Shown one piece after another: positions 50,498 through 60,899 of a stretch of 64,000 nt of DNA. Each line of letters begins with the position of its first letter. Positions within the stretch are counted from its first letter, which is position 1. The translations under genes and the position numbers were made by a program. Source of the DNA: CALHVX01 sp964640725 (lineage in GTDB: Bacteria > Pseudomonadota > Gammaproteobacteria > Pseudomonadales > Azotimanducaceae); NCBI GenBank assembly GCA_964640725.1, contig CAZXIJ010000012.1:62001-126000 (forward strand), in the 5' to 3' direction. The notes under the pieces are model-generated. The model saw only the letters and a list, made by a program, of their open reading frames with translations, was not told the origin of the DNA and did no database searches.

Positions 50498-50926
50498 TCA
50501 GGGGGCGGAAGTTCCGCCTGCATCCGATGGCAGCGCCGTCGGGTAGGCAACATTGCTGCGCGCCAGCATATGGTCGATCGCCGCGGTCAACTCCGCATCG
50601 CTGCAGCTGCCGCAGAGCCCGTTCGGGGGCATGCCCGGCGGCACCCCGGCGACCGTGCTGGCGAGCAGGGCCGCAGGGCCCTTGGCCGCCCGGGGCACCC
50701 AGGCCTCTGCGACGCCCACCTTGGGCGCGCCGGCAACACCGGCGGCATGGCAGGAAAAGCAATATCGGTTGTAGATCTGCTCACCGTCGATCACGCCAGG
50801 CGCAACGGCCTGCGCTGCGGCGCCAGAGGGCTCGCCACCACAGCCCCCGAGCAGCAGCAGAAGCATCGCCGCAGTCAGGCACAAGAGGTGGTCAGGGGCG
50901 CGCTGGAGGCGCGAAAAAACAGGCAT
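50498..50926 (-). CDS. class I cytochrome c (c5-like) lipoprotein
   Basis: A 142-residue single-haem cytochrome. The signal is DHLLCLTAAMLLLLLGGCGGE with a lipobox Cys. The haem site is YCFSCHAAG (CxxCH), the axial Met is in GMPPNG, and CGSCSDAEL supplies the disulfide-like pair typical of cytochrome c5. It would carry electrons in the periplasm, anchored to a membrane. ATG 50926 follows AGGA at about 10 bases. It lies between the omega-amidase and LRAT-like genes on the same strand. Confidence 0.88.
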   Translation of the reverse strand: MPVFSRLQRAPDHLLCLTAAMLLLLLGGCGGEPSGAAAQAVAPGVIDGEQIYNRYCFSCHAAGVAGAPKVGVAEAWVPRAAKGPAALLASTVAGVPPGMPPNGLCGSCSDAELTAAIDHMLARSNVAYPTALPSDAGGTSAP

Positions 50927-50950
50927 CGCAGGACGATCCTTACGCAAGGT

Positions 50951-51745
50951 TCAGCGCACAGTATCGCCATCGCCCGCCAGGTGGAAGGCATCGCGGTCCA
51001 GGTCCGCGGGGAACGCCGTCCGCCAGCGGGCCAGGGTATCCATCGACAGGGTCGTCGTCACGCAGATCGCCTGCCCGCCCAGGGCCTCGAGGGCGGAGCC
51101 ATCGGGGTGCCAGACCCCGCTCCCGCCGGCGTAGGCCACGCCGTTGCCGTCGACGCCCAGAATGTTGACGGCGGCCACGTAGCTCAGGTTTTCGATGGCC
51201 CGAGCCGGCAGCAGTCGCTGCCACGCGCTGTGCCGCGCAGCGGGCCAGTTGGCGACGTACAGCAGCAGGTCGTAGTCACCGGTATTGCGCGACCACACGG
51301 GAAAGCGCAGGTCGTAGCAAACGAGCGGACAGATTCGAAAGCCCTGCAGCTCGAAGATCGACCGCCGGTCGCCAGCGGCGTAATGCTCGTGCTCCCCGGC
51401 CATCCGGAAGCGGTGCCGCTTGTCGTACCAGGCCAGGGGCTGACCGGGCGCCGCCCACAGGAACCGGTTGTAGCAGGCATCGCCTTCGCGAATCACCACA
51501 CTGCCGCAAAAGGTCCGCTGATAGCGCTCGGCCATAGCCATCAGCCAGGTCGGTGTCGGCCCGTCCATCGGCTCCCCCTGAGCCGCCGAAGCCATCGTGA
51601 ACCCGGTGCTGAACATCTCTGGCAGCACCACCAGGTCGCCCTGGTCCGGCAGCTGCGCAAAGCAGCCTTCGAAGTGCGCGCGGTTCGCCGCCGGGTCGTG
51701 CCAGATCGTGCGGGTCTGCACCAGGGTCAGGGTCAGAGCTGACAC
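50951..51745 (-). CDS. nitrilase-family omega-amidase (YafV-like)
   Basis: A 264-residue carbon-nitrogen hydrolase. The Glu-Lys-Cys triad is visible in VVLPEMFSTGF, WYDKRHRF and PLVCYDLRFP. YafV-type enzymes hydrolyse 2-oxoglutaramate and 2-oxosuccinamate, the keto products of glutamine-using transaminases. GTG 51745 overlaps the end of the methionine aminotransferase gene by 13 bases, which fits that pairing: the amidase pulls the transamination forward. Confidence 0.9.
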   Translation of the reverse strand: MSALTLTLVQTRTIWHDPAANRAHFEGCFAQLPDQGDLVVLPEMFSTGFTMASAAQGEPMDGPTPTWLMAMAERYQRTFCGSVVIREGDACYNRFLWAAPGQPLAWYDKRHRFRMAGEHEHYAAGDRRSIFELQGFRICPLVCYDLRFPVWSRNTGDYDLLLYVANWPAARHSAWQRLLPARAIENLSYVAAVNILGVDGNGVAYAGGSGVWHPDGSALEALGGQAICVTTTLSMDTLARWRTAFPADLDRDAFHLAGDGDTVR

Positions 51746-52935
51746 AGGCGCTCCGCAGCGGCGGCCAGGGTGGCCGTGTCTTTCGCAAAACACAGCCGGA
51801 TCATGCGGCTCGCCCTCGGATCGTCCGGCGGCTGCCGGTAGAACACCGACACGGGAATGGCCGCAAGCCCGGCCTCGCGGGTCAGCTGTTCGGTCCAGGG
51901 CACGTCCGGCTGGTCACTGACCGCGCTGTAGTCCAGCAACTGAAAATAGGTCCCGGCGCTCGGTACAGCCTGCAGCCGGGAGCCTGCGAGCGCGGCGAGC
52001 AGCTGGTCACGCTTTTTCTCGTAAAACCCGCCAAGCCCTTGATGGTGCTCGGGATGTTCGTCGAGATAGTCAGCGAGCCCAAGCTGCACGAAGGGGTTGG
52101 CCGTGAAGGTCACGTATTGGTGGATCTTGCGCAGCTCGGCCGTGAGCGCCGCCGGCGCCGCGCAGTAGCCGATCTTCCATCCCGTCGCGTGATAGGTCTT
52201 GCCGTAGGAAGAGACCACAAAGCTGCGGGCGAAAAGGTCCGGGTACCGGCACAGGCTTTCGTGCTGTGCGCCGTCGAACACAATGTGCTCATACACCTCG
52301 TCGGCCAGCACGAATAAATCTCGCCCGGAGACGATCTGCCGCAGCGCCGCAATGTCTTGCCCGGTCCAGACGGTGCCGGTCGGGTTGTGAGGGGTATTGG
52401 TGACGATCAAACGGGTGCGGTCTGTCACCGCATCGGCAACCCGATCCCAGTCGATGCGGTAGCCGGGCGGCGCCAGCGGAATGTGCCGGGTCACCCCGCC
52501 CTGCAGGCGCACGACCGGGGCATAGCTGTCGTAGGCCGGATCGAACACGATGACCTCGTCCCCGGGCCGAACCGTTGCGGCGATCGCGCAGAACAGAGCT
52601 TCCGTGGCGCCGGCCGTAATCGTGAGCTCCCGATCGGCATCCAACGTCAGGCCGTAGCTGTCGCGAATCTTGGTCGCTGTGGCGGCCCGCAGGGATGGCA
52701 CGCCGGCCATGGGCGCGTACTGGTTGGCACCGCCACGCAGGTGCGCTTCGACCCGCGCCAGCAGGGGCGCCGGCGGGTCAAAATCCGGAAAGCCCTGGGA
52801 CAGGTTGAGAGCCCCGTGACGGGCCGCCAGCTGCGACATCGTGGTGAAAATCGTCGTGCCCACGTCCGGCAACTTGCTGCCCAGCGCCGGGGCGGCACCG
52901 GCCCGGGGATCCGGGGTGGGACGAGGGTTCGGCAC
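51733..52935 (-). CDS. methionine aminotransferase (YbdL-like)
   Basis: A 400-residue PLP aminotransferase of fold type I. The PLP Lys is in SSYGKTYHATGWKIGY, with NTPHNPTGTVW and ADEVYEHIVFDG in the cofactor site and the C-terminal substrate Arg near ASRMIRLCFAK. It most resembles YbdL/kynurenine aminotransferase-like enzymes that transaminate methionine. GTG 52935 follows GGAG at 7 bases. It is divergent from the ArsR-methyltransferase regulator and co-transcribed with the omega-amidase. Confidence 0.9.
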   Translation of the reverse strand: MPNPRPTPDPRAGAAPALGSKLPDVGTTIFTTMSQLAARHGALNLSQGFPDFDPPAPLLARVEAHLRGGANQYAPMAGVPSLRAATATKIRDSYGLTLDADRELTITAGATEALFCAIAATVRPGDEVIVFDPAYDSYAPVVRLQGGVTRHIPLAPPGYRIDWDRVADAVTDRTRLIVTNTPHNPTGTVWTGQDIAALRQIVSGRDLFVLADEVYEHIVFDGAQHESLCRYPDLFARSFVVSSYGKTYHATGWKIGYCAAPAALTAELRKIHQYVTFTANPFVQLGLADYLDEHPEHHQGLGGFYEKKRDQLLAALAGSRLQAVPSAGTYFQLLDYSAVSDQPDVPWTEQLTREAGLAAIPVSVFYRQPPDDPRASRMIRLCFAKDTATLAAAAERLCQL

Positions 52936-52989
52936 AGCGCAGCTCCAGGGGACCGGGACTGCTAGCTTGGCGCGATGTCGCGAGAAAAT

Positions 52990-53013
52990 CTTCATCAAAT
53001 TATTTTTATTAAG
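52990..53013. promoter_or_regulatory. imperfect 24-bp dyad, candidate operator of the SahR-like regulator
   Basis: The stretch from CTTCATCAAATT to ATTTTTATTAAG matches its own reverse complement at 18 of 24 bases. It is a sharp AT-rich island between the divergent methionine aminotransferase and ArsR-methyltransferase genes, where an autoregulatory operator would be expected. ArsR-type SahR regulators bind AT-rich inverted repeats near SAM-cycle genes; I could not compare it with a motif model. Confidence 0.4.
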
Positions 53014-53076
53014 TCTGGTTACGCCCCCTCGGCGCTGGTACAGTGCGCGCCATCACGAACTCGACCTTCGGCCTTG

Positions 53077-54084
53077 ATGCCCGCGACGACCGCGACCCTG
53101 AATCTCCCGCCCCCACTGCATGCGCCGGCGCCAGACTTCGACGCACTGGCGGGTGCTGCCAGCGCTCTGGGCGACCCACAGCGACTGAATCTGTTGCGGC
53201 TGCTGCGTCACAGCGCCTACGCGGTTTCGGAACTGGCCTGCATGCTGGACATGTCGCAGCCCGCGCTCAGCCACCATCTGAAGCGCCTGTTCGAAGCCGG
53301 CCTGGTCCGTCGCCAGCGCCAGGGCAACAGCAGCTACTACCGCCGCGGTCCGGCCTGCACGACCTCGGCCTTCGCCGGCCTGCTGGCAGCGCTCGACGCC
53401 CTGCCCCTGGCCCAGGTTTTGGCTGCGCGGCGCCGTCAGGTCCTGGCCGACCGACAGCAGCAGAGCCAGCGTTTCTTTGACGAGCACGCCGCGGAATTCG
53501 CAGGGCTCAAGGCCCGCATCAGCAACCCGGAGGCCTACGGGCCGGTGCTGCTGGAACAGGTCGAAGCCTTGGGTTCTGGCGCCGCCCGGGCCCTTGAAAT
53601 CGGTCCCGGCGACGGCGAGGTGCTTGGCCCCCTGGCCGAGCGCTACGGCCGGGTGATCGCCCTGGACCACTCCGAGCGCATGCTCGCCAACACTGCCTCG
53701 GCGCTGCCGGACAAAGCCAACATCGAGTTTCGCCAGCAGCCCTTCGAAGCGCTGGCCGCTGCGGCGGATTTCGACCTGGTGATTGCCGCCATGGTGCTGC
53801 ACCACAGCTCCGACCCGGCCGGCTTTATCGCCCACGCCGCCCGGTGCCTGCAGGACGACGGGTTGCTGCTGGTGGCAGAGCTGTGCAGCCACGACCAGGT
53901 TTGGGCCCAGGAGGCCTGCGGCGATCGCTGGCTCGGCTTTGAGCCGGCAGACCTTGAACATTGGGCCCGCAGTGCCGGCCTGACCCCCCTCGCCGCGGAG
54001 TTTCTGGCGCAGCGCAACGGGTTCCGAATCCAGATTCATGCCTTCCGCCGTGCCAGTACGGCGGCCCCTGACAATTCCAACTAA
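53077..54084 (+). CDS. ArsR-family regulator fused to a methyltransferase-like domain (SahR-like)
   Basis: A 335-residue protein. Residues 15-105 are an ArsR winged helix (ASALGDPQRLNLLRLLRHSA, SQPALSHHLKRLFEAGLVRRQ). Residues 135-325 form a Rossmann SAM-binding domain (ALEIGPGDGEVLGPLAERYG, VIALDHSERML, DLVIAAMVLHH). Such fusions include SahR, which responds to S-adenosylhomocysteine and controls methionine-cycle genes in proteobacteria. The next gene, 46 bases on, is ahcY, which removes SAH, supporting this role. ATG 53077 begins MPATTATLNLPP. Confidence 0.85.
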   Translation: MPATTATLNLPPPLHAPAPDFDALAGAASALGDPQRLNLLRLLRHSAYAVSELACMLDMSQPALSHHLKRLFEAGLVRRQRQGNSSYYRRGPACTTSAFAGLLAALDALPLAQVLAARRRQVLADRQQQSQRFFDEHAAEFAGLKARISNPEAYGPVLLEQVEALGSGAARALEIGPGDGEVLGPLAERYGRVIALDHSERMLANTASALPDKANIEFRQQPFEALAAAADFDLVIAAMVLHHSSDPAGFIAHAARCLQDDGLLLVAELCSHDQVWAQEACGDRWLGFEPADLEHWARSAGLTPLAAEFLAQRNGFRIQIHAFRRASTAAPDNSN

Positions 54085-54091
54085 TCTCAAC

Positions 54092-54105
54092 CGCCCCGTG
54101 GGGCG
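54092..54105 (+). other. short GC hairpin between the SahR-like gene and ahcY
   Basis: CGCCCC and GGGGCG are perfect inverted repeats around GT. The 46-base spacer is too short for an SAH riboswitch and lacks its conserved bases; the hairpin could adjust translation or RNA decay between the two genes. Confidence 0.35.
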
Positions 54106-54130
54106 ATTCAAGCCAACGAAAGGACCCACC

Positions 54131-55492
<1,362 letters not shown>

Positions 55493-55520
55493 CGGCGGGC
55501 CTGCAGCCGGAGACACCGCC

Positions 55521-56384
55521 GTGGAACAGCAAACGCTGATCGACGTGATCAATCTGCTCGATCTGGAAGAGATCGAGCAGAACCACTATCGCGCCACCAG
55601 CCCGAGCGACGGCTGGCAGCGCGTGTATGGCGGGCAGGTGCTTGGCCAGGCCCTGGTCGCGGCCTCGCGTACGGTGCCCGACGAGCGCCCTGCGCACAGC
55701 CTGCACGGTTATTTCCTGCGCGCGGGGGACACCCAGGCACCCATCCTTTACAGAGTCGACCGCATCCGCGACGGCAAGAGCTTCACGACCCGCAACGTGG
55801 TGGCGATCCAGCATGGGCGCGCGATCTTCAGTATGTCGATCTCGTTTCAGGTGCACGAGCCCGGGCCCAGCCATCAGGTGGCCATGCCGGAAGTGCCGCC
55901 CCCAGAGCAGGTTGAGGACGAGCGCGCGCTGCGCCAGAAGCAGGCCGAGGCCCTGCCCGAAGCATATCGGGAAAGCTTCCTGCGGGAGCGGCCGATCGAT
56001 TTCCGGCCGATCGCGCCTCAGGACCTGCTGCGGCCCGAAGTGCGGGCGCCGACCCAGCAGTGCTGGATGAAGTGCCGGGACCCGCTGCCGGACGATCCTC
56101 AGCTGCATCAGTGCGTGCTGGCCTATCTGTCGGACTGGTCCTTGCTGGATACCAGCACCTATCCCCACGGGCTGAGCTTTCTGGACGACAAGCTGCAGAT
56201 GGCAAGCCTGGATCACGCCATGTGGTTCCACCGCCCGTTCCGGGCTGACGAGTGGCTCCTGTACGTGCAGGACAGCCCCAGCGCGTCCGGTGCCCGGGGA
56301 TTCAACCGCGGCCAGATCTTCAATCAGGCCGGCGAGCTGGTCGCCTCCGCTGCTCAGGAAGGCCTGATGCGGGTGCACGGCTAG
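55521..56384 (+). CDS. tesB: acyl-CoA thioesterase II
   Basis: A 287-residue double-hotdog thioesterase that hydrolyses medium- and long-chain acyl-CoA. Family blocks are DGWQRVYGGQVLGQALVAA, RPAHSLHGYFLRAGD, SFTTRNVVAIQHGRAIF, LDHAMWFHRPFRADEWLLY and RGFNRGQIFNQAGELVAS. GTG 55521 has GGAG 8 bases upstream. It starts 28 bases after ahcY; a functional link is not evident. Confidence 0.93.
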   Translation: MEQQTLIDVINLLDLEEIEQNHYRATSPSDGWQRVYGGQVLGQALVAASRTVPDERPAHSLHGYFLRAGDTQAPILYRVDRIRDGKSFTTRNVVAIQHGRAIFSMSISFQVHEPGPSHQVAMPEVPPPEQVEDERALRQKQAEALPEAYRESFLRERPIDFRPIAPQDLLRPEVRAPTQQCWMKCRDPLPDDPQLHQCVLAYLSDWSLLDTSTYPHGLSFLDDKLQMASLDHAMWFHRPFRADEWLLYVQDSPSASGARGFNRGQIFNQAGELVASAAQEGLMRVHG

Positions 56385-56550
56385 CCCACGGGCTGCCGCG
56401 CGCCCCGCCGGGCGCAGACTTACAAACTCCGCTCGCAATTCCCGAATCCCGGGACCAGGCCGGCGACCGCCGCCCTGTATACTCGACGGTTTGGCTCTGG
56501 CGCCCCTTCCATGGGGGCCCTGGGCCCGCAGCACGATCCGGGAGCCAGCT

Positions 56551-57537
56551 TTGGCAAAGAAGAAAACCACCAAAAACGGCGGCAGCGCCGCGCAGATCAT
56601 CGCGTCGCCAGAGTCTGTGCAGAAGGCCCTGGAAGGCTTTGACTACATCTGCAGCGAAGAGATCGCCACGGCGGTCTACCTCGCGCATCAGCTCCGCAAG
56701 CCGATTCTGATCGAAGGCCCCCCCGGCGTCGGCAAGACCGAGCTGGCCAAGACCGCGGCGAACATGCTGACCCTGCCGCTCATACGCCTGCAGTGCTATG
56801 AGGGGCTGGACGAATCGAAGGCCATCTACGAGTGGAAGTACGGCAAGCAGCTGCTCTACACGCAGGTGCTCAAGGAAACGCTGGACGAGGTCCTCGACGG
56901 CGCCCGGGGCTTTGCCGAGTCCGTCAGCCGGCTCCACGAGTTCGGCGACATCTTCTTCTCCGAGGAATTTCTCGAGCCCCGCCCGCTTCTGAAAGCGCTC
57001 AAGCAGGAGGGCGGCTGCGTGCTGCTCATCGACGAGATCGACAAGGCCGATCACGAGTTCGAGTCCCTGCTGCTGGAGATGCTGTCGGACTACCAGCTGT
57101 CCATTCCAGAGATCGGCACGGTGAAGGCGGTCGCCGAGCCGCCGCTGGTGTTCTTGACCAGCAACAACACGCGGGAGATTTCCGACGCGCTGAAGCGCCG
57201 GTGCCTGCACCTGTATATTCCCTTCCCGGATGCCGCGCTGGAACAGCGCATCATTGCGGCCCGGGTACCGGAGATCCTGCCCAGCCTGCAAAAGCAGCTG
57301 GTGGCGTTCATTCAGGAGCTGCGATCCCTCGATCTGAAAAAGGTCCCGGCCATCAGCGAGACCATCGACTGGGCGCGCACCCTGACGCTGCTGCATGCCG
57401 AGTCCCTGGACACCGATCTGGTGCGCAAAACGCTGAACGTGATCCTGAAGTTTCAGGAAGACATCGAGAACGTCGGTCCAGAGGTGACCACGCTCGTCAG
57501 CCACGCGGTTAAGGGCCGGCCGCCAGGCGCCAGCTAG
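56551..57537 (+). CDS. MoxR-family AAA ATPase
   Basis: A 328-residue AAA+ ATPase. Walker A is GPPGVGKTEL, Walker B is VLLIDEIDKAD, sensor 1 is FLTSNNTREI, and the arginine finger region is SDALKRRCLHLYIPFPD. MoxR ATPases work with a VWA partner as chaperone or metal-insertion machines; the partner is the next gene. The TTG at 56551 is preferred because GGAG lies 6 bases upstream and the protein then begins (L)AKKKTTKNGG. A TATACT-like -10 lies at 56478, without a good -35. Confidence 0.9.
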   Translation: MAKKKTTKNGGSAAQIIASPESVQKALEGFDYICSEEIATAVYLAHQLRKPILIEGPPGVGKTELAKTAANMLTLPLIRLQCYEGLDESKAIYEWKYGKQLLYTQVLKETLDEVLDGARGFAESVSRLHEFGDIFFSEEFLEPRPLLKALKQEGGCVLLIDEIDKADHEFESLLLEMLSDYQLSIPEIGTVKAVAEPPLVFLTSNNTREISDALKRRCLHLYIPFPDAALEQRIIAARVPEILPSLQKQLVAFIQELRSLDLKKVPAISETIDWARTLTLLHAESLDTDLVRKTLNVILKFQEDIENVGPEVTTLVSHAVKGRPPGAS

Positions 57538-57556
57538 CGCTCCGGGTACCCTGCGC

Positions 57557-59080
57557 ATGGAACAGACACTGGCTCGATTCATCACCGCCCTGCGCAACGC
57601 CGAGGTGCGCATCTCGACGGCGGAAACCCTGGACGCCTTCGAGGCCCTGGACCTCGTCGGCTACCAGGACCGGGCGCTCATGAAGCGCAGCCTGTCCCTG
57701 GTCCTGCCCAAGACGGTCGACGAGAAAGCCGCCTTCGATCACTGCTTTGACGAGTTCTTTCGCTTCGAAGATCTCGCCCAGACCCGCGCTGGCGGCCCCG
57801 AAGGCGCTGGCGATGAGGGGGACAGCGATCCGGAAGCCCAGAGCGGGGACGGCGAAGGCGGCGGGGGCGGCGAGCGCGAGCAGAAAGACGGCCAGCCGCC
57901 GGCAAGCGATGGCCGGCGCAAGAAAAAACAGAAAGGCAAGCAGGCCGCGCGCCAGAGCGAGGGGGCCGACAGCGAAGGCGACGGCGAGCCCCTGCCCGCG
58001 GGCCCCATGAACGCCCCGGAGTCGCCCCTGGGCCAACAGCTCATGAGCGGCAGCCGCATCGAGCTGACCATGGCGATGGCCGAGGCCGGCGATGCGGTCA
58101 ATCTGCAGAACATCCAGGTGTTCACTCAGAAAGGCCTCTATACGCGCCGCATCATGGAACAGATGGGACTGGCCGCGCTGGATGCCGAGATCATGGACAA
58201 CGAAGCCGCCCGCGCCCTGCCCCGGCGGCGCCTGGCGCAGGCACTGACCGAGCGCAAAGACTGGCTGCGAGAACAGGTCCGCGATTACGTGGAGCGCCAG
58301 TTTCTGCTGCACGCCGACGTGTCCGGCAAGCGGCTGCGCGAGGAGCTGCTGCGCAAGGTCAAGCTCAGCAATGTCGAGCAACGCAACTTTCGGCTGATTC
58401 AGGAAGTGGTCTTCAAGATGGCCAAGCGCCTGGCCGCCCTGCACTCCCGGCGCAAGAAAACCTACAAGCGCGGCCAGCTGAACCTGCCGCGCACCCTGCG
58501 CCGCAACATGTCCTACGACGGCGCGATCTTCGATCTGCACTGGAAGTCCGTGAAGGTCGATCGGCCCAAGGTCTACGCCATCTGCGACGTGTCCGGATCG
58601 GTCGCCAACTACTCGCGCTTCATGCTGATGTTTCTGTACTCCCTGGAAGCCGTGATGCCCAAGGTACGATCCTTCGCCTTTTCGTCGGACCTGGCGGAGG
58701 TGACCAGCCTGTTCGAGCAGAACCCCCTGGACGACGCCATTGCCAAGACGCTCCGGGACTACGCAGGGGGCTCCACCGACTACGGGCAGGCCCTGTCCGA
58801 CTTCGAGCGCCTGTGCCTGGACGACATCGACAACCGGACCACGATCATCATTCTGGGCGACGGCCGGAACAACTACGGGGACGCCAAGGCAGAGATCCTG
58901 AAAACGCTCTACGACCGCTGCAAGCGCCTGATCTGGCTGAACCCCGAATCTCGCCACAGCTGGTACGTCGGGGACGCCGAGATGCGCAAATACAGCGCCT
59001 ATTGCCATCAGGTCGAAGAGTGCAATTCGCTGATGCATCTGGAGCGCGTGGTCGGTAACCTACTGAAAACGGTTCAGTAG
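57557..59080 (+). CDS. VWA-domain (CoxE-like) protein
   Basis: A 507-residue protein. A helical N-terminus is followed by a highly charged, low-complexity linker (about residues 77-155, rich in Glu, Asp, Gly and Lys). The C-terminal VWA domain has the metal-dependent adhesion site DVSGSVANYS and GGSTDYGQAL. CoxE-like proteins pair with MoxR ATPases, as here (19-base gap), and in CO dehydrogenase loci help to build the metal centre; no such enzyme is in view. Confidence 0.88.
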   Translation: MEQTLARFITALRNAEVRISTAETLDAFEALDLVGYQDRALMKRSLSLVLPKTVDEKAAFDHCFDEFFRFEDLAQTRAGGPEGAGDEGDSDPEAQSGDGEGGGGGEREQKDGQPPASDGRRKKKQKGKQAARQSEGADSEGDGEPLPAGPMNAPESPLGQQLMSGSRIELTMAMAEAGDAVNLQNIQVFTQKGLYTRRIMEQMGLAALDAEIMDNEAARALPRRRLAQALTERKDWLREQVRDYVERQFLLHADVSGKRLREELLRKVKLSNVEQRNFRLIQEVVFKMAKRLAALHSRRKKTYKRGQLNLPRTLRRNMSYDGAIFDLHWKSVKVDRPKVYAICDVSGSVANYSRFMLMFLYSLEAVMPKVRSFAFSSDLAEVTSLFEQNPLDDAIAKTLRDYAGGSTDYGQALSDFERLCLDDIDNRTTIIILGDGRNNYGDAKAEILKTLYDRCKRLIWLNPESRHSWYVGDAEMRKYSAYCHQVEECNSLMHLERVVGNLLKTVQ

Positions 59081-59152
59081 CTTGTTTGGCATCCGAGCAG
59101 GCCGCTGAGAGCGCGCACACCGCGCCGCTCGAGCCGCGAGCAAGGGAGTCCC

Positions 59153-60862
59153 ATGAGCAAGACCGACAACGCGGGCATCGCGGCCAGCGACGGTGATTTC
59201 AATCGCGCCGCGAGCCTCAAACTGCTCACCTATGCCGGCCTCGGCATCCTTGTCATCGGTCTCCTCATGCCCCTGCTGGCCGGCCTTGGCGGCGGCGCCG
59301 GCAGCGCCCAGGCCATCGACCGGGAACGCAACAGCATCACCCTGTCCCTGCGCCAGGAACCCCCGCAGCTCGACAACACCAAGGCCACGGACCAGGTCAG
59401 CAACATGGTGCTCGGCCACGTGGGTGAGGGGCTGCTGCGCTACGACAAGAACAACCAGCTGGCACCGGGCCTGGCGGAACGCTGGGAGGTGACGGAGACC
59501 GGCGCCACCTTCTGGCTGCGGGACAACGCCCGCTGGAGCGACGGCAGCGCGGTCACCGCGCACGACTTCATTTTCGCCTGGCGCAAGGTCGTCGAGCCAG
59601 CCAACGCCTCGGAGTACGCATTTTTTCTGTATCCCATCAAGAACGGCGAGGCCATCAGCAACGGCGAGCTGCCCCCCTCAGAACTGGGTGCCCGGGCCGT
59701 CGATGACCGCACCATCGCCATCGAGTTCGAAAAGCCCATCGCTTACTTCGAAAAGCTCGCCGCTTACTCCACCTACAACCCGGTCAAGCAGTCATTTTAC
59801 GAGGCGCAGAACGGCCGCTACGGAGCCGACGCCGACACGCTGCTCTACACGGGCCCTTTCATGATCACGCGCTGGGTCCACGGCGCGAGCCTGGTCATGG
59901 AGCGCAACCCCTACTACTGGGACCCGGACCGCATCGCGCTGGACCGCATCAACTTCGCCTACATCACCTCAGACACCAACGCCACGCTCAACCTGTTTAA
60001 GGCCGACAGCATCGCCTACACCGCCCTGTCGACGGACAACCTGCCCGACGCGCTCAACCAGCGCTACGAGATGGACCGCTTCATGGACGGCAGTGTGTTC
60101 TTCATCGGCTTCAACTACCGGGACGGCCGGCCTACCGTAAACCTGCATCTGCGGCGGGCCATGCAGCTTGTGAACGATCCGTCCGAGCTGATCAACAAGG
60201 TGATCAAGATCCCCGGCTATCTGCCCGGCGAGTCCATGTTTCCGGTCTGGCTCAAGGGCGTCGAGGGGTTCTTCCGGCAGGAATACCCGGCGCCGATTCC
60301 GCCCCGGAACATCGCGGCCGCCCGGCAGGAACTCGAGCTGGCAAAGAAAGAGCTGGGCGTGACCGAACTGCCGCCGCTCATGCTGCTGTCGGGCGAGGAC
60401 CCGCTGTCCTCGCGCATGGCGGAGTACTACCAGGAACTGTTCCGCCAGACCCTGGGGCTGGACGTGCGCCTGGACAAACAGATCTTCAAGCAGCGCCTGG
60501 CGAAAATGACCTCGGGCACCTACGACATGGTCATGGCGGGCTGGGGCCCGGACTTTGACGACCCGCTGACCTTCGGCGATCTCATGTCGAGCTGGAACCT
60601 GAACAACCGCGGCCGTTACAGCAACCCGGAGCTCGATCGCTGGGTGCGGGTCGCGCAGAGCTCTCTGGACCCCCAGGTGCGCATGGACGCCTTCGGCGAA
60701 ATCCAGAAAATTCTGTACGACGACGTCGTGGTGCTCTACCAGTACGAGCGCGGGCAGATTTACGTGACGCACCCGGAGCTCGAAGGAATGGTGCGACGGG
60801 CTGTGGGACCGGACCCGGACTTTACCAACGCCCGGATCGTGCCGTTGGACGAAGCCAGCTGA
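59153..60862 (+). CDS. oligopeptide ABC transporter substrate-binding protein
   Basis: A 569-residue extracytoplasmic binding protein (SBP_bac_5/OppA type). An N-terminal helix (LLTYAGLGILVIGLLMPLLAG) acts as uncleaved anchor or signal, with no lipobox. Typical segments are ITLSLRQEPPQLDNTKATD, HVGEGLLRYDKNNQLAPGLA, ARWSDGSAVTAHDFIFAWRKV and NPYYWDPDRIALDRINFAYI. It captures peptides for the following permeases and ATPase. The ATG follows AAGGGAG. It is the first gene of the opp-like operon. Confidence 0.92.
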   Translation: MSKTDNAGIAASDGDFNRAASLKLLTYAGLGILVIGLLMPLLAGLGGGAGSAQAIDRERNSITLSLRQEPPQLDNTKATDQVSNMVLGHVGEGLLRYDKNNQLAPGLAERWEVTETGATFWLRDNARWSDGSAVTAHDFIFAWRKVVEPANASEYAFFLYPIKNGEAISNGELPPSELGARAVDDRTIAIEFEKPIAYFEKLAAYSTYNPVKQSFYEAQNGRYGADADTLLYTGPFMITRWVHGASLVMERNPYYWDPDRIALDRINFAYITSDTNATLNLFKADSIAYTALSTDNLPDALNQRYEMDRFMDGSVFFIGFNYRDGRPTVNLHLRRAMQLVNDPSELINKVIKIPGYLPGESMFPVWLKGVEGFFRQEYPAPIPPRNIAAARQELELAKKELGVTELPPLMLLSGEDPLSSRMAEYYQELFRQTLGLDVRLDKQIFKQRLAKMTSGTYDMVMAGWGPDFDDPLTFGDLMSSWNLNNRGRYSNPELDRWVRVAQSSLDPQVRMDAFGEIQKILYDDVVVLYQYERGQIYVTHPELEGMVRRAVGPDPDFTNARIVPLDEAS

Positions 60863-60899
60863 TCCGAACGATCCGCCTGGCCACACAAGAAGGAACGCT

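Noticed and set aside
54085..54130. An SAH riboswitch before ahcY
   Set aside because: The spacer is only 46 bases and shows just one short hairpin; the conserved riboswitch core is absent.
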